55,925 nt of DNA from Anoxybacillus pushchinoensis (GCF_900111795.1 NZ_FOJQ01000013.1:1-55925); one strand, 5' to 3'; numbered from the stretch's first letter, positions 45,236 to 54,632 are shown. Notes: a model not told the origin generated them from the sequence alone. Numbers and translations are program-made.

Positions 45236-46180
45236 ATGTTGGAAATCGAAAAGCCGAAAATCGAAACGGTTGAAATCAGCGAGGATGCCAAATATGGCAA
45301 ATTCGTCGTTGAACCACTTGAGCGTGGATATGGTACAACTTTGGGTAACTCCTTACGTCGTATCCTGTTATCCTCACTCCCTGGTGCCGCTGTAACATCT
45401 GTTCAAATAGATGGTGTATTGCACGAATTTTCAACAATTGATGGCGTCGTGGAAGATGTAACAACGATCATTTTAAATGTTAAAAAGCTAGCGCTAAAAA
45501 TTTACTCGGACGAAGAAAAGACGCTTGAGATTGATGTACAGGGTGAAGGAGTCGTTACAGCTGCGGATATTACTCACGATAGCGATGTAGAAATTCTCAA
45601 TCCAGACCTTCATATTGCTACTTTGGCAAAAGACGGTCGTTTGCGCATGAGAATGACAGCGAAGCGCGGGCGTGGGTATACACCAGCTGATGCTAATAAG
45701 CGCGAGGATCAACCGATAGGTGTTATCCCGATCGATTCCATTTATACGCCGGTATCGCGCGTATCGTACCAAGTCGAAAATACGCGCGTCGGTCAAATGA
45801 CAAACTACGACAAGTTAACGATCGACGTGTGGACAGATGGTAGCATCGGCCCGAAAGAAGCAATCTCACTAGGGGCAAAAATTTTAACAGAGCACTTGAA
45901 CATTTTTGTGAACTTAACAGACGAAGCACAACATGCTGAAATCATGATCGAAAAAGAAGAAGACCAAAAAGAAAAAGTGCTCGAAATGACAATTGAAGAG
46001 CTTGATCTTTCTGTTCGTTCGTACAACTGCTTAAAGCGTGCTGGCATCAACACAGTGCAAGAGCTTGCTCAAAAAACGGAAGAAGATATGATGAAAGTGC
46101 GCAACTTAGGCCGCAAGTCGCTTGAGGAAGTAAAAGCGAAGCTAGAAGAGCTAGGATTAAGCTTACGTAAAGATGACTAG
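45236..46180 (+). CDS. rpoA: DNA-directed RNA polymerase subunit alpha
   Basis: 314 aa, as in B. subtilis. N-terminal dimerisation/assembly domain ([20 protein letters not shown]), linker near 230-245 and the C-terminal domain ([20 protein letters not shown] onward) that binds UP elements, activators and Spx. ATG after AAGGAGGG. Confidence 0.98.
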   Translation: MLEIEKPKIETVEISEDAKYGKFVVEPLERGYGTTLGNSLRRILLSSLPGAAVTSVQIDGVLHEFSTIDGVVEDVTTIILNVKKLALKIYSDEEKTLEIDVQGEGVVTAADITHDSDVEILNPDLHIATLAKDGRLRMRMTAKRGRGYTPADANKREDQPIGVIPIDSIYTPVSRVSYQVENTRVGQMTNYDKLTIDVWTDGSIGPKEAISLGAKILTEHLNIFVNLTDEAQHAEIMIEKEEDQKEKVLEMTIEELDLSVRSYNCLKRAGINTVQELAQKTEEDMMKVRNLGRKSLEEVKAKLEELGLSLRKDD

Positions 46181-46240
46181 TTAAGCGTTTGGTTAACTAG
46201 GCATTTTCATGTTAAAAGTGAAATAAAGGAGGGACATCAC

Positions 46241-46603
46241 ATGTCTTACAGAAAATTAGGACGCACAAGCTCTCAACGTAAAGCATTGCTTCGTGATTTA
46301 GTGACAGACTTAATCATTAATGAGCGAATTGAAACAACAGAAGCTCGTGCAAAAGAGTTGCGTTCTGTTGTAGAAAAAATGATTACATTAGGAAAGCGCG
46401 GCGATTTGCATGCACGTCGTCAAGCGGCTGCATTCGTTCGCAAAGAAGTAGCAAACACAGAAACAGGTCAAGATGCGATTCAAAAATTGTTCAGCGATAT
46501 CGCACCACGTTATCAAGACCGTCAAGGTGGTTATACACGCATTATGAAACTTGGACCACGTCGCGGTGACGGTGCGCCAATGGTGATTATTGAACTAGTT
46601 TAA
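46241..46603 (+). CDS. rplQ: 50S ribosomal protein L17
   Basis: 120 aa. Starts [20 protein letters not shown] and ends [17 protein letters not shown] after AAAGGAGGGA. Last gene of the cluster, followed by a structured terminator. Confidence 0.97.
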   Translation: MSYRKLGRTSSQRKALLRDLVTDLIINERIETTEARAKELRSVVEKMITLGKRGDLHARRQAAAFVRKEVANTETGQDAIQKLFSDIAPRYQDRQGGYTRIMKLGPRRGDGAPMVIIELV

Positions 46604-46613
46604 TATGTTTTTA

Positions 46614-46660
46614 CAAGGGCGAGACAGTTTTTGAACTGGATCTATGCCCTTTTTTTGTTT
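46614..46660 (+). terminator. Structured terminator after rplQ (possible L17 downstream element)
   Basis: AAGGGC and GCCCTT (arms near 46614-46619 and 46648-46653) enclose a second stem CAGTT-TTTG-AACTG, then TTTTTTTG. The internal loop (GAGA opposite GATCTAT) makes it more complex than an ordinary terminator. I recall an L17 downstream element from Lactobacillales; the match is not tested. Confidence 0.75.
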
Positions 46661-46716
46661 TCTTTTTTGTAGTAGAGTAGAGAGTAAGAAAATTCAGAAG
46701 AGATGAGGAGAGAAAC

Positions 46717-47571
46717 GTGGAAGTTGTAGTACGTGTAGAAGACGTAAGTTTTCAGTATGCAAACGAAAACATATACGCGTTACAAAACATTTCATTCCAA
46801 GTGTATAAAGGAGAATGGGTAACAATTGTTGGACATAACGGATCAGGGAAATCGACGCTTGCTAAATTGTTGATTGGCCTATTGCCATCTACGAGTGGAA
46901 CGATTCACGTATGCGGTATTCCGTTAAATGAAGAAACAGTATGGGACGTTCGAAAACGACTAGGGATTGTTTTCCAAAACCCAGATAACCAATTTGTTGG
47001 AACGACTGTCCAAGATGACGTTGCTTTTGGTCTTGAAAATCAAGGGATACAAAAAGATGAGATGTCAAAACGTATAAATGAAGCATTGAAAAAGGTAAAA
47101 ATGGAAGATTTTATTCATCACGAGCCGCATCGCTTATCAGGTGGACAAAAACAACGTGTCGCCATTGCAAGCGCCATCGCTCTTCAGCCAAATGTCATTA
47201 TTTTAGATGAGGCGACATCAATGCTTGATCCAAGTGGAAAAAAAGAAGTTCTTCATGTGATGGAATCGCTTCGACGCGAGCATCATATGACAGTCATCTC
47301 TATTACTCACGACTTAAACGAAGTCGCAAAAGCTGATCGTGTACTTGTGATGAATAAGGGACGCATCGTGTTAGAAGGGACGCCTGCGCACATTTTTTCA
47401 TACGGATCGAAATTAGAGCAAATGGGATTAGACTTGCCGTTTTCCCTTCAATTAAGTCAACAATTGAAACAAAAGCATATTCCGCTTACAATGGATCATC
47501 TAAATATGGAGGGGTTGGTGAGTGAATTATGGACATTGTATTCCGCGATGTCGAACACCGTTACCAAGTAA
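46717..47571 (+). CDS. ecfA1: ECF transporter ATP-binding protein EcfA1
   Basis: One of the two ATPases that power energy-coupling-factor vitamin and metal uptake. 284 aa. Walker A GHNGSGKST (near 40), Q-loop FQNPDNQFVG, signature LSGGQKQRVAIASA, Walker B VIILDEATSMLDP and the H-loop THDL. GTG after GAGGAGAG. Its end overlaps ecfA2 by 43 nt. EcfT follows; substrate-specific S components are probably elsewhere. Confidence 0.95.
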   Translation: MEVVVRVEDVSFQYANENIYALQNISFQVYKGEWVTIVGHNGSGKSTLAKLLIGLLPSTSGTIHVCGIPLNEETVWDVRKRLGIVFQNPDNQFVGTTVQDDVAFGLENQGIQKDEMSKRINEALKKVKMEDFIHHEPHRLSGGQKQRVAIASAIALQPNVIILDEATSMLDPSGKKEVLHVMESLRREHHMTVISITHDLNEVAKADRVLVMNKGRIVLEGTPAHIFSYGSKLEQMGLDLPFSLQLSQQLKQKHIPLTMDHLNMEGLVSELWTLYSAMSNTVTK

Positions 47572-48398
47572 ATACCCCTTTTGAGAAACGGGCGTTGTAC
47601 GATATTCATGTTGATATTCGGAGCGGGTCGTATGTCGCCGTGATCGGTCATACAGGATCAGGGAAGTCCACTTTTTTGCAACATTTGAATGGCTTACTCC
47701 AGCCGACAAAAGGGACTGTTCATCTCGGGGATTATACAATAACAGCAGGAAAGAAAGAAAAACAGTTAAAGCCTTTGCGAAAAAAAGTAGGAATCGTGTT
47801 TCAATTTCCTGAACATCAACTATTTGAAGAAACAGTAGAAAAAGATATTTGCTTCGGTCCGATGAATTTCGGTATGAAAGAAGAAGATGCAAAAGCTCGT
47901 GTGCGTGAATGGTTAACACTTGTTGGTTTGTCAGAGGATGTGCGGCATAAATCACCATTTGCTTTAAGTGGGGGACAAATGCGTCGTGTCGCCATCGCAG
48001 GCGTTTTGGCGATGGAGCCAGAAGTGCTTGTGTTAGATGAACCGACTGCTGGATTAGATCCTCGTGGTCGAAAAGAAATGATGGAGATGTTCGCTAGCCT
48101 TCAACAACAAAAACGGATGACGATTGTGCTCGTCACACATAGTATGGAAGAAGCAGCACGTTATGCCGATGAGATTATCATCATGCATCAAGGGACGATT
48201 GTGCGAAGAGGGACGCCGGAGCAAATTTTCCGTCACGTCGATGATTTACTACATCTCGGATTAGATGTACCTGAAACGATATTGTTTCAGCGAGCCATCG
48301 AACAAAAATTTGGCGTACAATTCGACGCACCGTGTTTAACGATGGAAGATATCGTTCAATCATTACAAATGCTATTTGCTAGGGTGAAACGCACATGA
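47529..48398 (+). CDS. ecfA2: ECF transporter ATP-binding protein EcfA2
   Basis: Second ATPase of the energizing module. 289 aa. Walker A GHTGSGKST (near 40), Q-loop FQFPEHQLFEE, signature LSGGQMRRVAIAGV, Walker B VLVLDEPTAGLDP and the H-loop THSM. ATG 47529 is the first usable start because a stop in this frame lies 6 nt upstream; GGTGAG precedes it. Overlaps ecfA1 by 43 nt and ecfT by 4 nt, so the three should be translated together. Confidence 0.95.
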   Translation: MDIVFRDVEHRYQVNTPFEKRALYDIHVDIRSGSYVAVIGHTGSGKSTFLQHLNGLLQPTKGTVHLGDYTITAGKKEKQLKPLRKKVGIVFQFPEHQLFEETVEKDICFGPMNFGMKEEDAKARVREWLTLVGLSEDVRHKSPFALSGGQMRRVAIAGVLAMEPEVLVLDEPTAGLDPRGRKEMMEMFASLQQQKRMTIVLVTHSMEEAARYADEIIIMHQGTIVRRGTPEQIFRHVDDLLHLGLDVPETILFQRAIEQKFGVQFDAPCLTMEDIVQSLQMLFARVKRT

Positions 48399-49192
48399 TG
48401 AACAGTATGATTATTGGAAAATATGTTCCTGGAGACTCTCTCATCCATCGGCTCGATCCACGTACAAAGCTCATCATGATGTTTATTTACGTCTTTATCG
48501 TGTTTCTTGCCAATAACGGGTGGACATATGGGCTATTAACTTGTTTTACGTGCGCCTTATTTGTTTTATCGCGCATTCCAATTACGTTTATGTTAAAAGG
48601 TTTAAAACCGATTTTATGGGTCATTGTCTTTACCTTTCTTCTCCATGTTCTATTAACAAAAGAAGGACATGTCGTGTTTCAATGGTTTGGAATCGAAGTG
48701 TATGATAAAGGTATTCAACAAGGAGCGTTTATCTCTTTGCGCTTTTTGCTTCTAATCGTTGTAACTACATTATTAACTTTAACAACAACCCCGATTGAAG
48801 TGACAGATGGTATGGAGTCGTTACTTTCGCCTTTAAAAAAATGGAATATACCTGTTCATGAGCTGGCGTTAATGATGTCTATTTCCCTTCGTTTCATTCC
48901 AACGCTGATGGAAGAAACGGAAAAAATTATGAAAGCTCAAATGGCGCGAGGTGTTGATTTTTCAAGCGGTCCATTATCAGAACGAATGAAAGCGATGACG
49001 GCTTTGCTCGTACCTTTATTTATTAGCGCATTTAAGCGCGCAGAAGAACTGGCTGTGGCGATGGAAGTGCGCGGGTATCGCGGAGGGAACTATCGGACAA
49101 AATGGCGCGAGTTGACGTGGAAGCGTGCAGATACGGTTTTTATGCTTTTGCTTACCTTATTGGCCATTGCGTTATGTTTACTTCGTTCGTAA
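48395..49192 (+). CDS. ecfT: ECF transporter transmembrane protein EcfT
   Basis: Membrane scaffold linking the ATPases to S components. 265 aa with several membrane segments in two blocks (about 25-125 and 240-262). The cytoplasmic coupling helices carry the Ala-Arg-Gly motif AQMARGVDF and a second, MEVRGYRGG. ATGATG start overlapping the ecfA2 stop; either ATG is possible. Confidence 0.95.
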   Translation: MMNSMIIGKYVPGDSLIHRLDPRTKLIMMFIYVFIVFLANNGWTYGLLTCFTCALFVLSRIPITFMLKGLKPILWVIVFTFLLHVLLTKEGHVVFQWFGIEVYDKGIQQGAFISLRFLLLIVVTTLLTLTTTPIEVTDGMESLLSPLKKWNIPVHELALMMSISLRFIPTLMEETEKIMKAQMARGVDFSSGPLSERMKAMTALLVPLFISAFKRAEELAVAMEVRGYRGGNYRTKWRELTWKRADTVFMLLLTLLAIALCLLRS

Positions 49193-49208
49193 AAGGGGCT
49201 AAGTTCAG

Positions 49209-49952
49209 ATGACGAGAAGAATAAAATGTATTATTGCGTATGATGGTACACATTTTGCAGGATATCAAATTCAACAACAAAAGCGAACAGTACAAGGGGA
49301 GCTTGAACGTGCCCTTTCCATTATTCATAAAGGACAATTCGTTCGCGTACACGCCTCAGGTCGGACGGACGCAACTGTTCATGCACAAGGACAAGTCATT
49401 CATTTCGATACACCGCTTGCGATTCCTGATGAAAAGTGGCCAAAAGCGTTAAATGCCCTTCTTCCTGATGACGTGATTGTTAAACAAGCGAGCGAAGTGT
49501 CCTCTGCTTTTCATGCTCGGTTTAGCGTGAAAAAGAAGGAATACCGTTATCGCGTATGGACCGGGGAGCGGAATGTGTTTTTGCGTCATTATGCGTATTA
49601 TTATCCGTATCCACTAAATATAACAGCAATGAATGAAGCGTTACATTATCTTGTCGGGACGCATGATTTTACAAGCTTTTGTTCGGCGAAAACTGAAGTG
49701 GATGATAAAGTTCGCACAATTTATGAGGCGGAAATCATCCAAGAAGGAGAAGAGCTCATTTTTCGCCTTGTTGGCAACGGCTTTTTGTACAATATGGTTC
49801 GCATCATTGTTGGTACGGTGCTAGAAGTCGGACGTGGGGAGCGGTGCGCACAAGAAATGAAAACAATTTTGCAACAAAGAAATCGGAGTGCTGCAGGGAA
49901 GACGGCTCCAGGTCACGGCCTATATTTATGGCACGTTTCGTATGACAACTAA
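49209..49952 (+). CDS. truA: tRNA pseudouridine synthase TruA
   Basis: Makes pseudouridine at tRNA positions 38-40. 247 aa. Catalytic Asp in [18 protein letters not shown] (near 53), with [12 protein letters not shown] at the start and [17 protein letters not shown] near the C-terminus. ATG after an AGGGGCTAAG-type site, 16 nt after ecfT. Confidence 0.96.
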   Translation: MTRRIKCIIAYDGTHFAGYQIQQQKRTVQGELERALSIIHKGQFVRVHASGRTDATVHAQGQVIHFDTPLAIPDEKWPKALNALLPDDVIVKQASEVSSAFHARFSVKKKEYRYRVWTGERNVFLRHYAYYYPYPLNITAMNEALHYLVGTHDFTSFCSAKTEVDDKVRTIYEAEIIQEGEELIFRLVGNGFLYNMVRIIVGTVLEVGRGERCAQEMKTILQQRNRSAAGKTAPGHGLYLWHVSYDN

Positions 49953-49970
49953 TCCAGGTGTAACATTTTC

Positions 49971-49999
49971 TTGACATTGAGTTAAAGAAGAGATATTAT
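49971..49999 (+). promoter_or_regulatory. rplM-rpsI promoter
   Basis: TTGACA (49971-49976), 17-nt spacer, TATTAT (49994-49999); near consensus. Confidence 0.88.
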
Positions 50000-50014
50000 A
50001 TCATATGGTATGTA

Positions 50015-50085
50015 TTTTAAACCCACGATTAGCCCCGGAATTTAATCGTGTTGAAATAAATATCGCTTGTTTATTTTTTATTTTA
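50015..50085 (+). promoter_or_regulatory. L13 ribosomal protein leader
   Basis: CACGATTA (50024-50031) pairs with TAATCGTG (50043-50050) around GCCCCGGAATT, the compact hairpin I recognise from L13 leaders of Firmicutes, at the expected place before rplM. Downstream an AT-only hairpin (AAATAAA/TTTATTT) with TTTATTTT may be the switchable part. Thought to bind L13; not tested. Confidence 0.75.
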
Positions 50086-50098
50086 GGAGGGAAAACAA

Positions 50099-50533
50099 AT
50101 GCGTACGTATATGGCGAAGCCAAACGAAGTAGAACGTAAATGGTACGTTGTTGATGCAGAAGGCAAAACGTTAGGACGTCTTGCTAGTGAAGTTGCTGCA
50201 ATTTTGCGCGGTAAACATAAACCAACTTACACACCGCACGTTGACACAGGTGATCATGTTATCATCATCAACGCAGAGAAAATTGAGTTAACAGGTAAAA
50301 AATTAACAGACAAATTATACTATCGTCATAGCTTACATCCAGGTGGATTAAAGGTAAGAACAGCGCTTGAAATGCGCACAAATTACCCAGAACAAATGCT
50401 TGAAAAAGCGATTCGCGGCATGCTTCCAAAAGGTAGCCTTGGTCGTCAAATGTTCAAAAAATTGCACGTTTATCGCGGAAGTGAACATCCGCATCAAGCA
50501 CAAAAACCAGAAGTTTATGAACTTCGCGGATAA
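50099..50533 (+). CDS. rplM: 50S ribosomal protein L13
   Basis: 144 aa. Early assembly protein. [42 protein letters not shown] and [20 protein letters not shown] are typical. ATG after TTAGGAGGGAAAA. Co-transcribed with rpsI. Confidence 0.97.
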   Translation: MRTYMAKPNEVERKWYVVDAEGKTLGRLASEVAAILRGKHKPTYTPHVDTGDHVIIINAEKIELTGKKLTDKLYYRHSLHPGGLKVRTALEMRTNYPEQMLEKAIRGMLPKGSLGRQMFKKLHVYRGSEHPHQAQKPEVYELRG

Positions 50534-50556
50534 TTGATTAAAAGGAGGGCATTATT

Positions 50557-50949
50557 TTGGCACAGGTACAATACTACGGCACAGGCCGTCGCAAAAGCTC
50601 AGTTGCGCGCGTGCGTCTCGTTCCAGGTGAAGGACGCATTATCGTAAATGGTCGTGACATTCGTGATTACGTTCCATACGAGTCATTAGTTGAAGTTGTA
50701 AAACAACCACTTGTTTTAACAGAAACATTCGGTAGCTACGATGTACTAGTAAACGTAAGCGGCGGTGGATTCACAGGTCAGGCAGGCGCAATCCGTCATG
50801 GCATTGCTCGTGCATTGTTACAAGTTGACCCTGAATATCGTCAAATATTAAAACGTGCAGGCTTGTTAACGCGTGATTCTCGTGTGAAAGAGCGTAAAAA
50901 ATACGGTCTCAAAGGCGCTCGTCGTGCACCACAATTCTCAAAACGTTAA
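50557..50949 (+). CDS. rpsI: 30S ribosomal protein S9
   Basis: 130 aa. Its C-terminal tail (RAPQFSKR) reaches P-site t[19 protein letters not shown] and [19 protein letters not shown] are conserved. TTG start after AAAGGAGGG. Confidence 0.97.
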   Translation: MAQVQYYGTGRRKSSVARVRLVPGEGRIIVNGRDIRDYVPYESLVEVVKQPLVLTETFGSYDVLVNVSGGGFTGQAGAIRHGIARALLQVDPEYRQILKRAGLLTRDSRVKERKKYGLKGARRAPQFSKR

Positions 50950-50957
50950 TTTCAACA

Positions 50958-50992
50958 AATCTCGGCAATTATTTTGCCGAGATTTTTTTTTG
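50958..50992 (+). terminator. Terminator after rpsI
   Basis: An 11-bp perfect stem AATCTCGGCAA (50958-50968)/TTGCCGAGATT (50974-50984), then TTTTTT. Confidence 0.95.
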
Positions 50993-51041
50993 TATGTTCC
51001 TTTGTCACATGCAAACAATATACATAAGGAGGGACAGCAAA

Positions 51042-51446
51042 ATGGGAATGCTTACATCATTTACAGCGAAGAAATTAGAAAAACAGCTTACTTATGAACG
51101 AAACGTATTGCGGGATCTTTCTTATCGTGAATTGTGTAGACGTGTACATACATATTGGCAACGATATATGATTATCTCTCATGTCATTGAAAACATTTGT
51201 ATTGACGCTGCGGTTGAAGCGTACTTACTCGGGGCGCATTATAGTCGATTTGCATATTACGGCGAGAAAATCGAAACGGTAAAAAGTCGTTGTATAGATG
51301 AGTATGAGCAGCTCATTCATGAGCTACATGAGTACATGAAACAGTGGAGAGATGGAATATACGATGTATGTGCTCGCTATATCGACGTATGGTGGGAAGA
51401 GGGAATGGAAAAAGGATTGCGTCGTCAAAAGCTTCGTTTAAAATAA
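51042..51446 (+). CDS. YbaK-like protein of unknown function
   Basis: 134 aa, similar in position and pattern to B. subtilis YbaK: charged and helical, with AVEAYLLGAHYSRFAYYGE in the middle and a C-terminal WWEEGMEKGLRRQKLRLK. No catalytic motif, signal peptide or membrane segment is visible. ATG 51042 follows AAGGAGGGAC; an in-frame start at 50994 lies next to the rpsI terminator. No function can be assigned. Confidence 0.8.
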   Translation: MGMLTSFTAKKLEKQLTYERNVLRDLSYRELCRRVHTYWQRYMIISHVIENICIDAAVEAYLLGAHYSRFAYYGEKIETVKSRCIDEYEQLIHELHEYMKQWRDGIYDVCARYIDVWWEEGMEKGLRRQKLRLK

Positions 51447-51501
51447 CCGTTCTAAATTCTTCTCTTGTCCCATATAACATAAATAGTGGGGAGGAGAAGG
51501 G

Positions 51502-52200
51502 ATGAAAATACGCGTTATCGTTCTTTTTATCGTTTTTGTCCTTTTGTTACAGTTTTACGTGTTAAGCGATCGCTCGTGGAAAGCATGGAGCTTACCGTTA
51601 TCAGGGAAGGTAATCATTCTTGACCCAGGGCACGGCGGCCCTGACGGGGGGGCGATTGGGGGAGATGTAATTGAGAAAGAAATAGCTCTTCATGTAGCGC
51701 TAAAATTACGTGATTACTTACAACAACAAGGTGCGCTCGTTCAAATGACAAGAGAAGGGGATTACGATTTAGCAAGCAAGCAAACGAGAGGATATAGTCG
51801 GAGGAAAATAGAAGATTTACAACGACGAGTTCAATTTGTTAATGAGTCAGAAGCTAATTTTTTTATTAGCATCCATTTAAATGCGATCCCTTCACCGAAA
51901 TGGAAAGGCGCGCAAGTGTTTTATTATCCTTCGTTAAAGGAGAATGAACGATTAGCTAAGTTTATTCAACAAGAGCTACGCGGTAATTTGGAAAATACAG
52001 ACCGATTGGCGAAACCGATTCAAACAGTATATTTATTAAAAAAAGCAAAAAAGCCAGGAGTTTTAGTTGAGGTAGGCTTTTTGTCCAATGAAGAAGAGCG
52101 AATGTTGTTATCGTCTCCATCGTATCAAGAAAAGCTTGCCGCTTCGATTTACAAAGGTGTTTTGCGCTATGTATCAAATGAACTCGATCCTTCTGAATGA
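51502..52200 (+). CDS. cwlD: Germination-specific N-acetylmuramoyl-L-alanine amidase CwlD
   Basis: Removes the stem peptide from muramic acid during spore cortex synthesis, a step to muramic-delta-lactam. 232 aa. N-terminal signal/anchor (about 1-22), then an Amidase_3 domain with zinc ligands in LDPGHGGPDGG (His), EKEIAL (Glu) and SIHLNA (His), and catalytic Glu in VEVGFLSNEEE. ATG after GGGGAGGAGAAGGG. In B. subtilis PdaA acts with it; pdaB, of the same deacetylase family, is 2.5 kb away. Confidence 0.94.
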   Translation: MKIRVIVLFIVFVLLLQFYVLSDRSWKAWSLPLSGKVIILDPGHGGPDGGAIGGDVIEKEIALHVALKLRDYLQQQGALVQMTREGDYDLASKQTRGYSRRKIEDLQRRVQFVNESEANFFISIHLNAIPSPKWKGAQVFYYPSLKENERLAKFIQQELRGNLENTDRLAKPIQTVYLLKKAKKPGVLVEVGFLSNEEERMLLSSPSYQEKLAASIYKGVLRYVSNELDPSE

Positions 52201-52230
52201 GAGGGATTCATTTTTTTATTAAGAAAATTA

Positions 52231-52239
52231 TGTTATATT
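52231..52239 (+). promoter_or_regulatory. Candidate extended -10 promoter for salA
   Basis: TGTTATATT (TG-n-TATATT), 41 nt before salA; no clear -35. Confidence 0.4.
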
Positions 52240-52279
52240 GAAAGTGTGAAACCGAATACATAAGGATTGGTGAGGCGCG

Positions 52280-53287
52280 ATGTTGACAGAAAAACAAGTT
52301 GTGGAACTGCTCGAAACAATTTATGACCCTTTTTTGAAAAAAACGTTTAAAGAAACAGGGGCCATTCAAGAAGTCAAGATAAATGAAGAAAAAGGGCTAG
52401 TGAGTGTGAAAATTGCTCTAGCTAAAACGGAAACGGCTCAACAACTTCAAGTACAACAAACCGTTGTGCAACGTTTAAAAGATGCAGGGGCGTCTTCTGT
52501 TGGACTTCGCTTTGCTCAATTGCCGTTAGAAGAAGAGCGAATGGTAAATGAGCCGATTTATTTGGCGATCGCAAGTGGAAAAGGTGGAGTAGGAAAATCG
52601 ACTGTTTCCGTTAACTTAGCTGTTTCGCTTGCAAGGCTTGGTAAAAAAGTCGGTTTAATTGACGCTGACATTTATGGGTTTAGCGTACCAGACATGATGG
52701 GCATCACTGAGCGCCCTATTGTTCGTGGGGAAAAAATCATCCCAGTTGAACGGTTCGGAGTAAAAGTTATTTCTATGGGCTTTTTTGTAGAAGATAATTC
52801 CCCGGTCATTTGGCGCGGCCCGATGCTTGGGAAGATGTTAAAAAACTTTTTTGATGAAGTGGAATGGGGAGAGTTGGATTATTTATTATTAGATTTGCCT
52901 CCAGGTACAGGCGATGTGGCGTTAGATGTGCATACAATGCTCCCAACATCGAAAGAAATTATAGTGACGACTCCTCATCCAACAGCAGCTTTTGTAGCAG
53001 CGAGGGCGGGAGCGATGGCGGTACGTACAAATCATGAAGTTGTCGGTGTCATTGAAAATATGTCATATTTTGAAAGCAAAACGACGGGGGAAAAAGAATA
53101 CATTTTTGGAAAAGGTGGCGGTCAAAAGTTAGCTGAAGAACTGCAGACGGATTTATTAGGACAACTGCCGCTCGGACAACCAGATTGGAACGATGATGAT
53201 TTCGCCCCTTCAGTATATGGGGAAGATCATCCGATCGGAAAAGTGTATATGGATATTGCAAGAAAAATCATTGCGAAATTGCGATGA
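52280..53287 (+). CDS. salA: Mrp/NBP35-family ATPase SalA
   Basis: 335 aa. N-terminal MIP18/DUF59 domain (about 1-85), then a deviant-Walker P-loop ATPase (SGKGGVGKST, near 102), DADIYGFSVPDMMG and DLPPGTGDVAL. The usual Mrp CxxC iron-sulfur ligands are absent (ENMSYFESKTTGEKEY), as in B. subtilis SalA, which acts as a repressor of scoC and so affects protease production. ATG after TGAGGCG. Convergent with gerD, 16 nt apart. Confidence 0.9.
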   Translation: MLTEKQVVELLETIYDPFLKKTFKETGAIQEVKINEEKGLVSVKIALAKTETAQQLQVQQTVVQRLKDAGASSVGLRFAQLPLEEERMVNEPIYLAIASGKGGVGKSTVSVNLAVSLARLGKKVGLIDADIYGFSVPDMMGITERPIVRGEKIIPVERFGVKVISMGFFVEDNSPVIWRGPMLGKMLKNFFDEVEWGELDYLLLDLPPGTGDVALDVHTMLPTSKEIIVTTPHPTAAFVAARAGAMAVRTNHEVVGVIENMSYFESKTTGEKEYIFGKGGGQKLAEELQTDLLGQLPLGQPDWNDDDFAPSVYGEDHPIGKVYMDIARKIIAKLR

Positions 53288-53307
53288 GGGGCGATTGAGC
53301 CCCTCAT
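53284..53307. terminator. Palindrome overlapping the salA and gerD stop codons
   Basis: ATGAGGGGC (53284-53292)/GCCCCTCAT (53299-53307), 9 bp perfect, loop GATTGA. It contains the salA stop (53285-53287) and the gerD stop (53304-53306). T-tracts are weak on both strands, so termination strength is uncertain. Confidence 0.65.
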
Positions 53308-53903
53308 GCTGTTTGCTCTTCGCCGCTTGACTCTTCCTCATCAGTTTTCTTCTTCTCCCCTTGCATCTCCTCCGCTGCCTTCATAAGAATGTCTTCAATT
53401 TTTGCTTTAAATAGCGGGCTGCTAAAAGTTTCTGTAATCACTTTTTGCAAGTGAGCGCGAAAATCTTTATTTTTTATTTCCGTTTGTATCAGTTTTTTTA
53501 TCTCTGGATTTTGCATAATGTCTACAATCATTGCTTGATATTCAGGATCTTTCATGAGCGCTTTCAACAATTTTTCATGTTCTTCTTGCATGCTTTTGGC
53601 AAAATTTTGAGCAAACTTTGGATCCTCAAATGCTTTTTTCCAAAATGTCTTTCCTTTGTCTGAAGTTAACGTTTCTTCAATTGTTTTTTTTACTATTTGT
53701 TGATCGATAACGAGTTGTTGTTTGACTTTTTCATCTCCCATTACTTCTTGAATTGCCTCTTTCCCTTCATCCGTTTTTAAAATGTCGACGACCATTTTTT
53801 TCGTTTGATCGTAATCGGGTTGAACAACGGTTTTTTCTTGCTGGGCACACCCTGCCAGTGTTAATACATAACTAAATACGAGGAGCAGAAATGTTCGTTT
53901 CAT
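53304..53903 (-). CDS. gerD: Spore germination lipoprotein GerD
   Basis: Inner-spore-membrane lipoprotein that clusters nutrient germinant receptors. 199 aa. Signal peptide with lipobox LAGC (lipidated Cys near 19), an alpha-helical core with repeated patterns such as DPKFAQNFAKSM and DPEYQAMIVDIM, and a charged C-terminus (EEESSGEEQTA). ATG 53903, 7 nt after AAAGGAGCC, is preferred to an in-frame TTG two codons upstream. The only gene on the - strand besides pdaB; convergent with salA, divergent from kbaA. Confidence 0.92.
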   Translation of the reverse strand: MKRTFLLLVFSYVLTLAGCAQQEKTVVQPDYDQTKKMVVDILKTDEGKEAIQEVMGDEKVKQQLVIDQQIVKKTIEETLTSDKGKTFWKKAFEDPKFAQNFAKSMQEEHEKLLKALMKDPEYQAMIVDIMQNPEIKKLIQTEIKNKDFRAHLQKVITETFSSPLFKAKIEDILMKAAEEMQGEKKKTDEEESSGEEQTA

Positions 53904-54035
53904 TACCAAAGGCTCCTTTCAACAAGTTTCCTTACTGTTAATATTCAATGTTCTTTGCAGAAATATTCGCTAGCATTTTTCTTATTTCGTTGATAGAATT
54001 TTGAAAGGAATATTGAAAAAGTGGAGGTTGCATAG

Positions 54036-54632
54036 GTGAATATTCGAAAGTGGGTTCAATTGTTCTTTTCTACATTGTTTGTCGGTGGCATAAGCACTGG
54101 AATTGTTGGCTTCGTTGTGAAGTGGAATGAATATGCTCATCTTTTTGTATCTTTTGAGATAAAAGAGATTTTATCTGTTCTCGTTTGGCTGATCGGCGTA
54201 GGCTTTATTTTTAGTGTCATTAGTCAAATGGGTTTCTTTGCATATTTAACGATTCATCGCTTTGGTCTCGGGATTTTTCGTTCAGTTCAGTTATGGAATG
54301 CTGTGCAAATTGTCTTAATCGCCTTCGTTTTATTTGACCTTGTTTATTTCCGTTACCAGTTGTTTGCTGAACAAGGAGAATCGATTGTTAGTTATGTGCT
54401 TGTGGCCTTGTTTATTTTTGTGTTCGGACTTGTTGTTGCATATGTAAAAATGAGGGAAACAAATAGAGAGGCGTTTGTGCCTGCATTGTTTTTCATGGTT
54501 GTTGTTACAGTGATTGAATGGTTCCCAGTATTGAGAATTAACGAAGAAAATTGGCTATATTTAATGTTGTTTCCATTGTTAATTTGTAATGCGTATCAAT
54601 TGCTCGTTTTGCATAGACTTTTACGTAAATAA
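54036..54632 (+). CDS. kbaA: KinB signalling pathway activation protein KbaA
   Basis: Integral membrane protein needed for full KinB kinase activity in the sporulation phosphorelay. 198 aa, as in B. subtilis; six predicted membrane segments (about 7-27, 42-66, 80-100, 112-136, 145-160, 168-190). GTG start after GTGGAGG. Convergent with pdaB, with a shared palindrome. The mechanism is not visible from the sequence. Confidence 0.9.
   Translation: MNIRKWVQLFFSTLFVGGISTGIVGFVVKWNEYAHLFVSFEIKEILSVLVWLIGVGFIFSVISQMGFFAYLTIHRFGLGIFRSVQLWNAVQIVLIAFVLFDLVYFRYQLFAEQGESIVSYVLVALFIFVFGLVVAYVKMRETNREAFVPALFFMVVVTVIEWFPVLRINEENWLYLMLFPLLICNAYQLLVLHRLLRK

Noticed and set aside
47527-47958. 143-codon open frame on the - strand across ecfA1/ecfA2
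   Set aside because: Antisense to conserved ABC motifs; no Shine-Dalgarno or family resemblance.
51440-51480. Sporulation sigma-factor promoter for cwlD
   Set aside because: CATATAAC resembles a -10, but no -35 stands at a fitting distance.
53911-54035. Sigma-G-like promoter for gerD in the gerD-kbaA gap
   Set aside because: TGAATA-like and CATTGAAT elements are present on the - strand, but their spacing does not fit the consensus.
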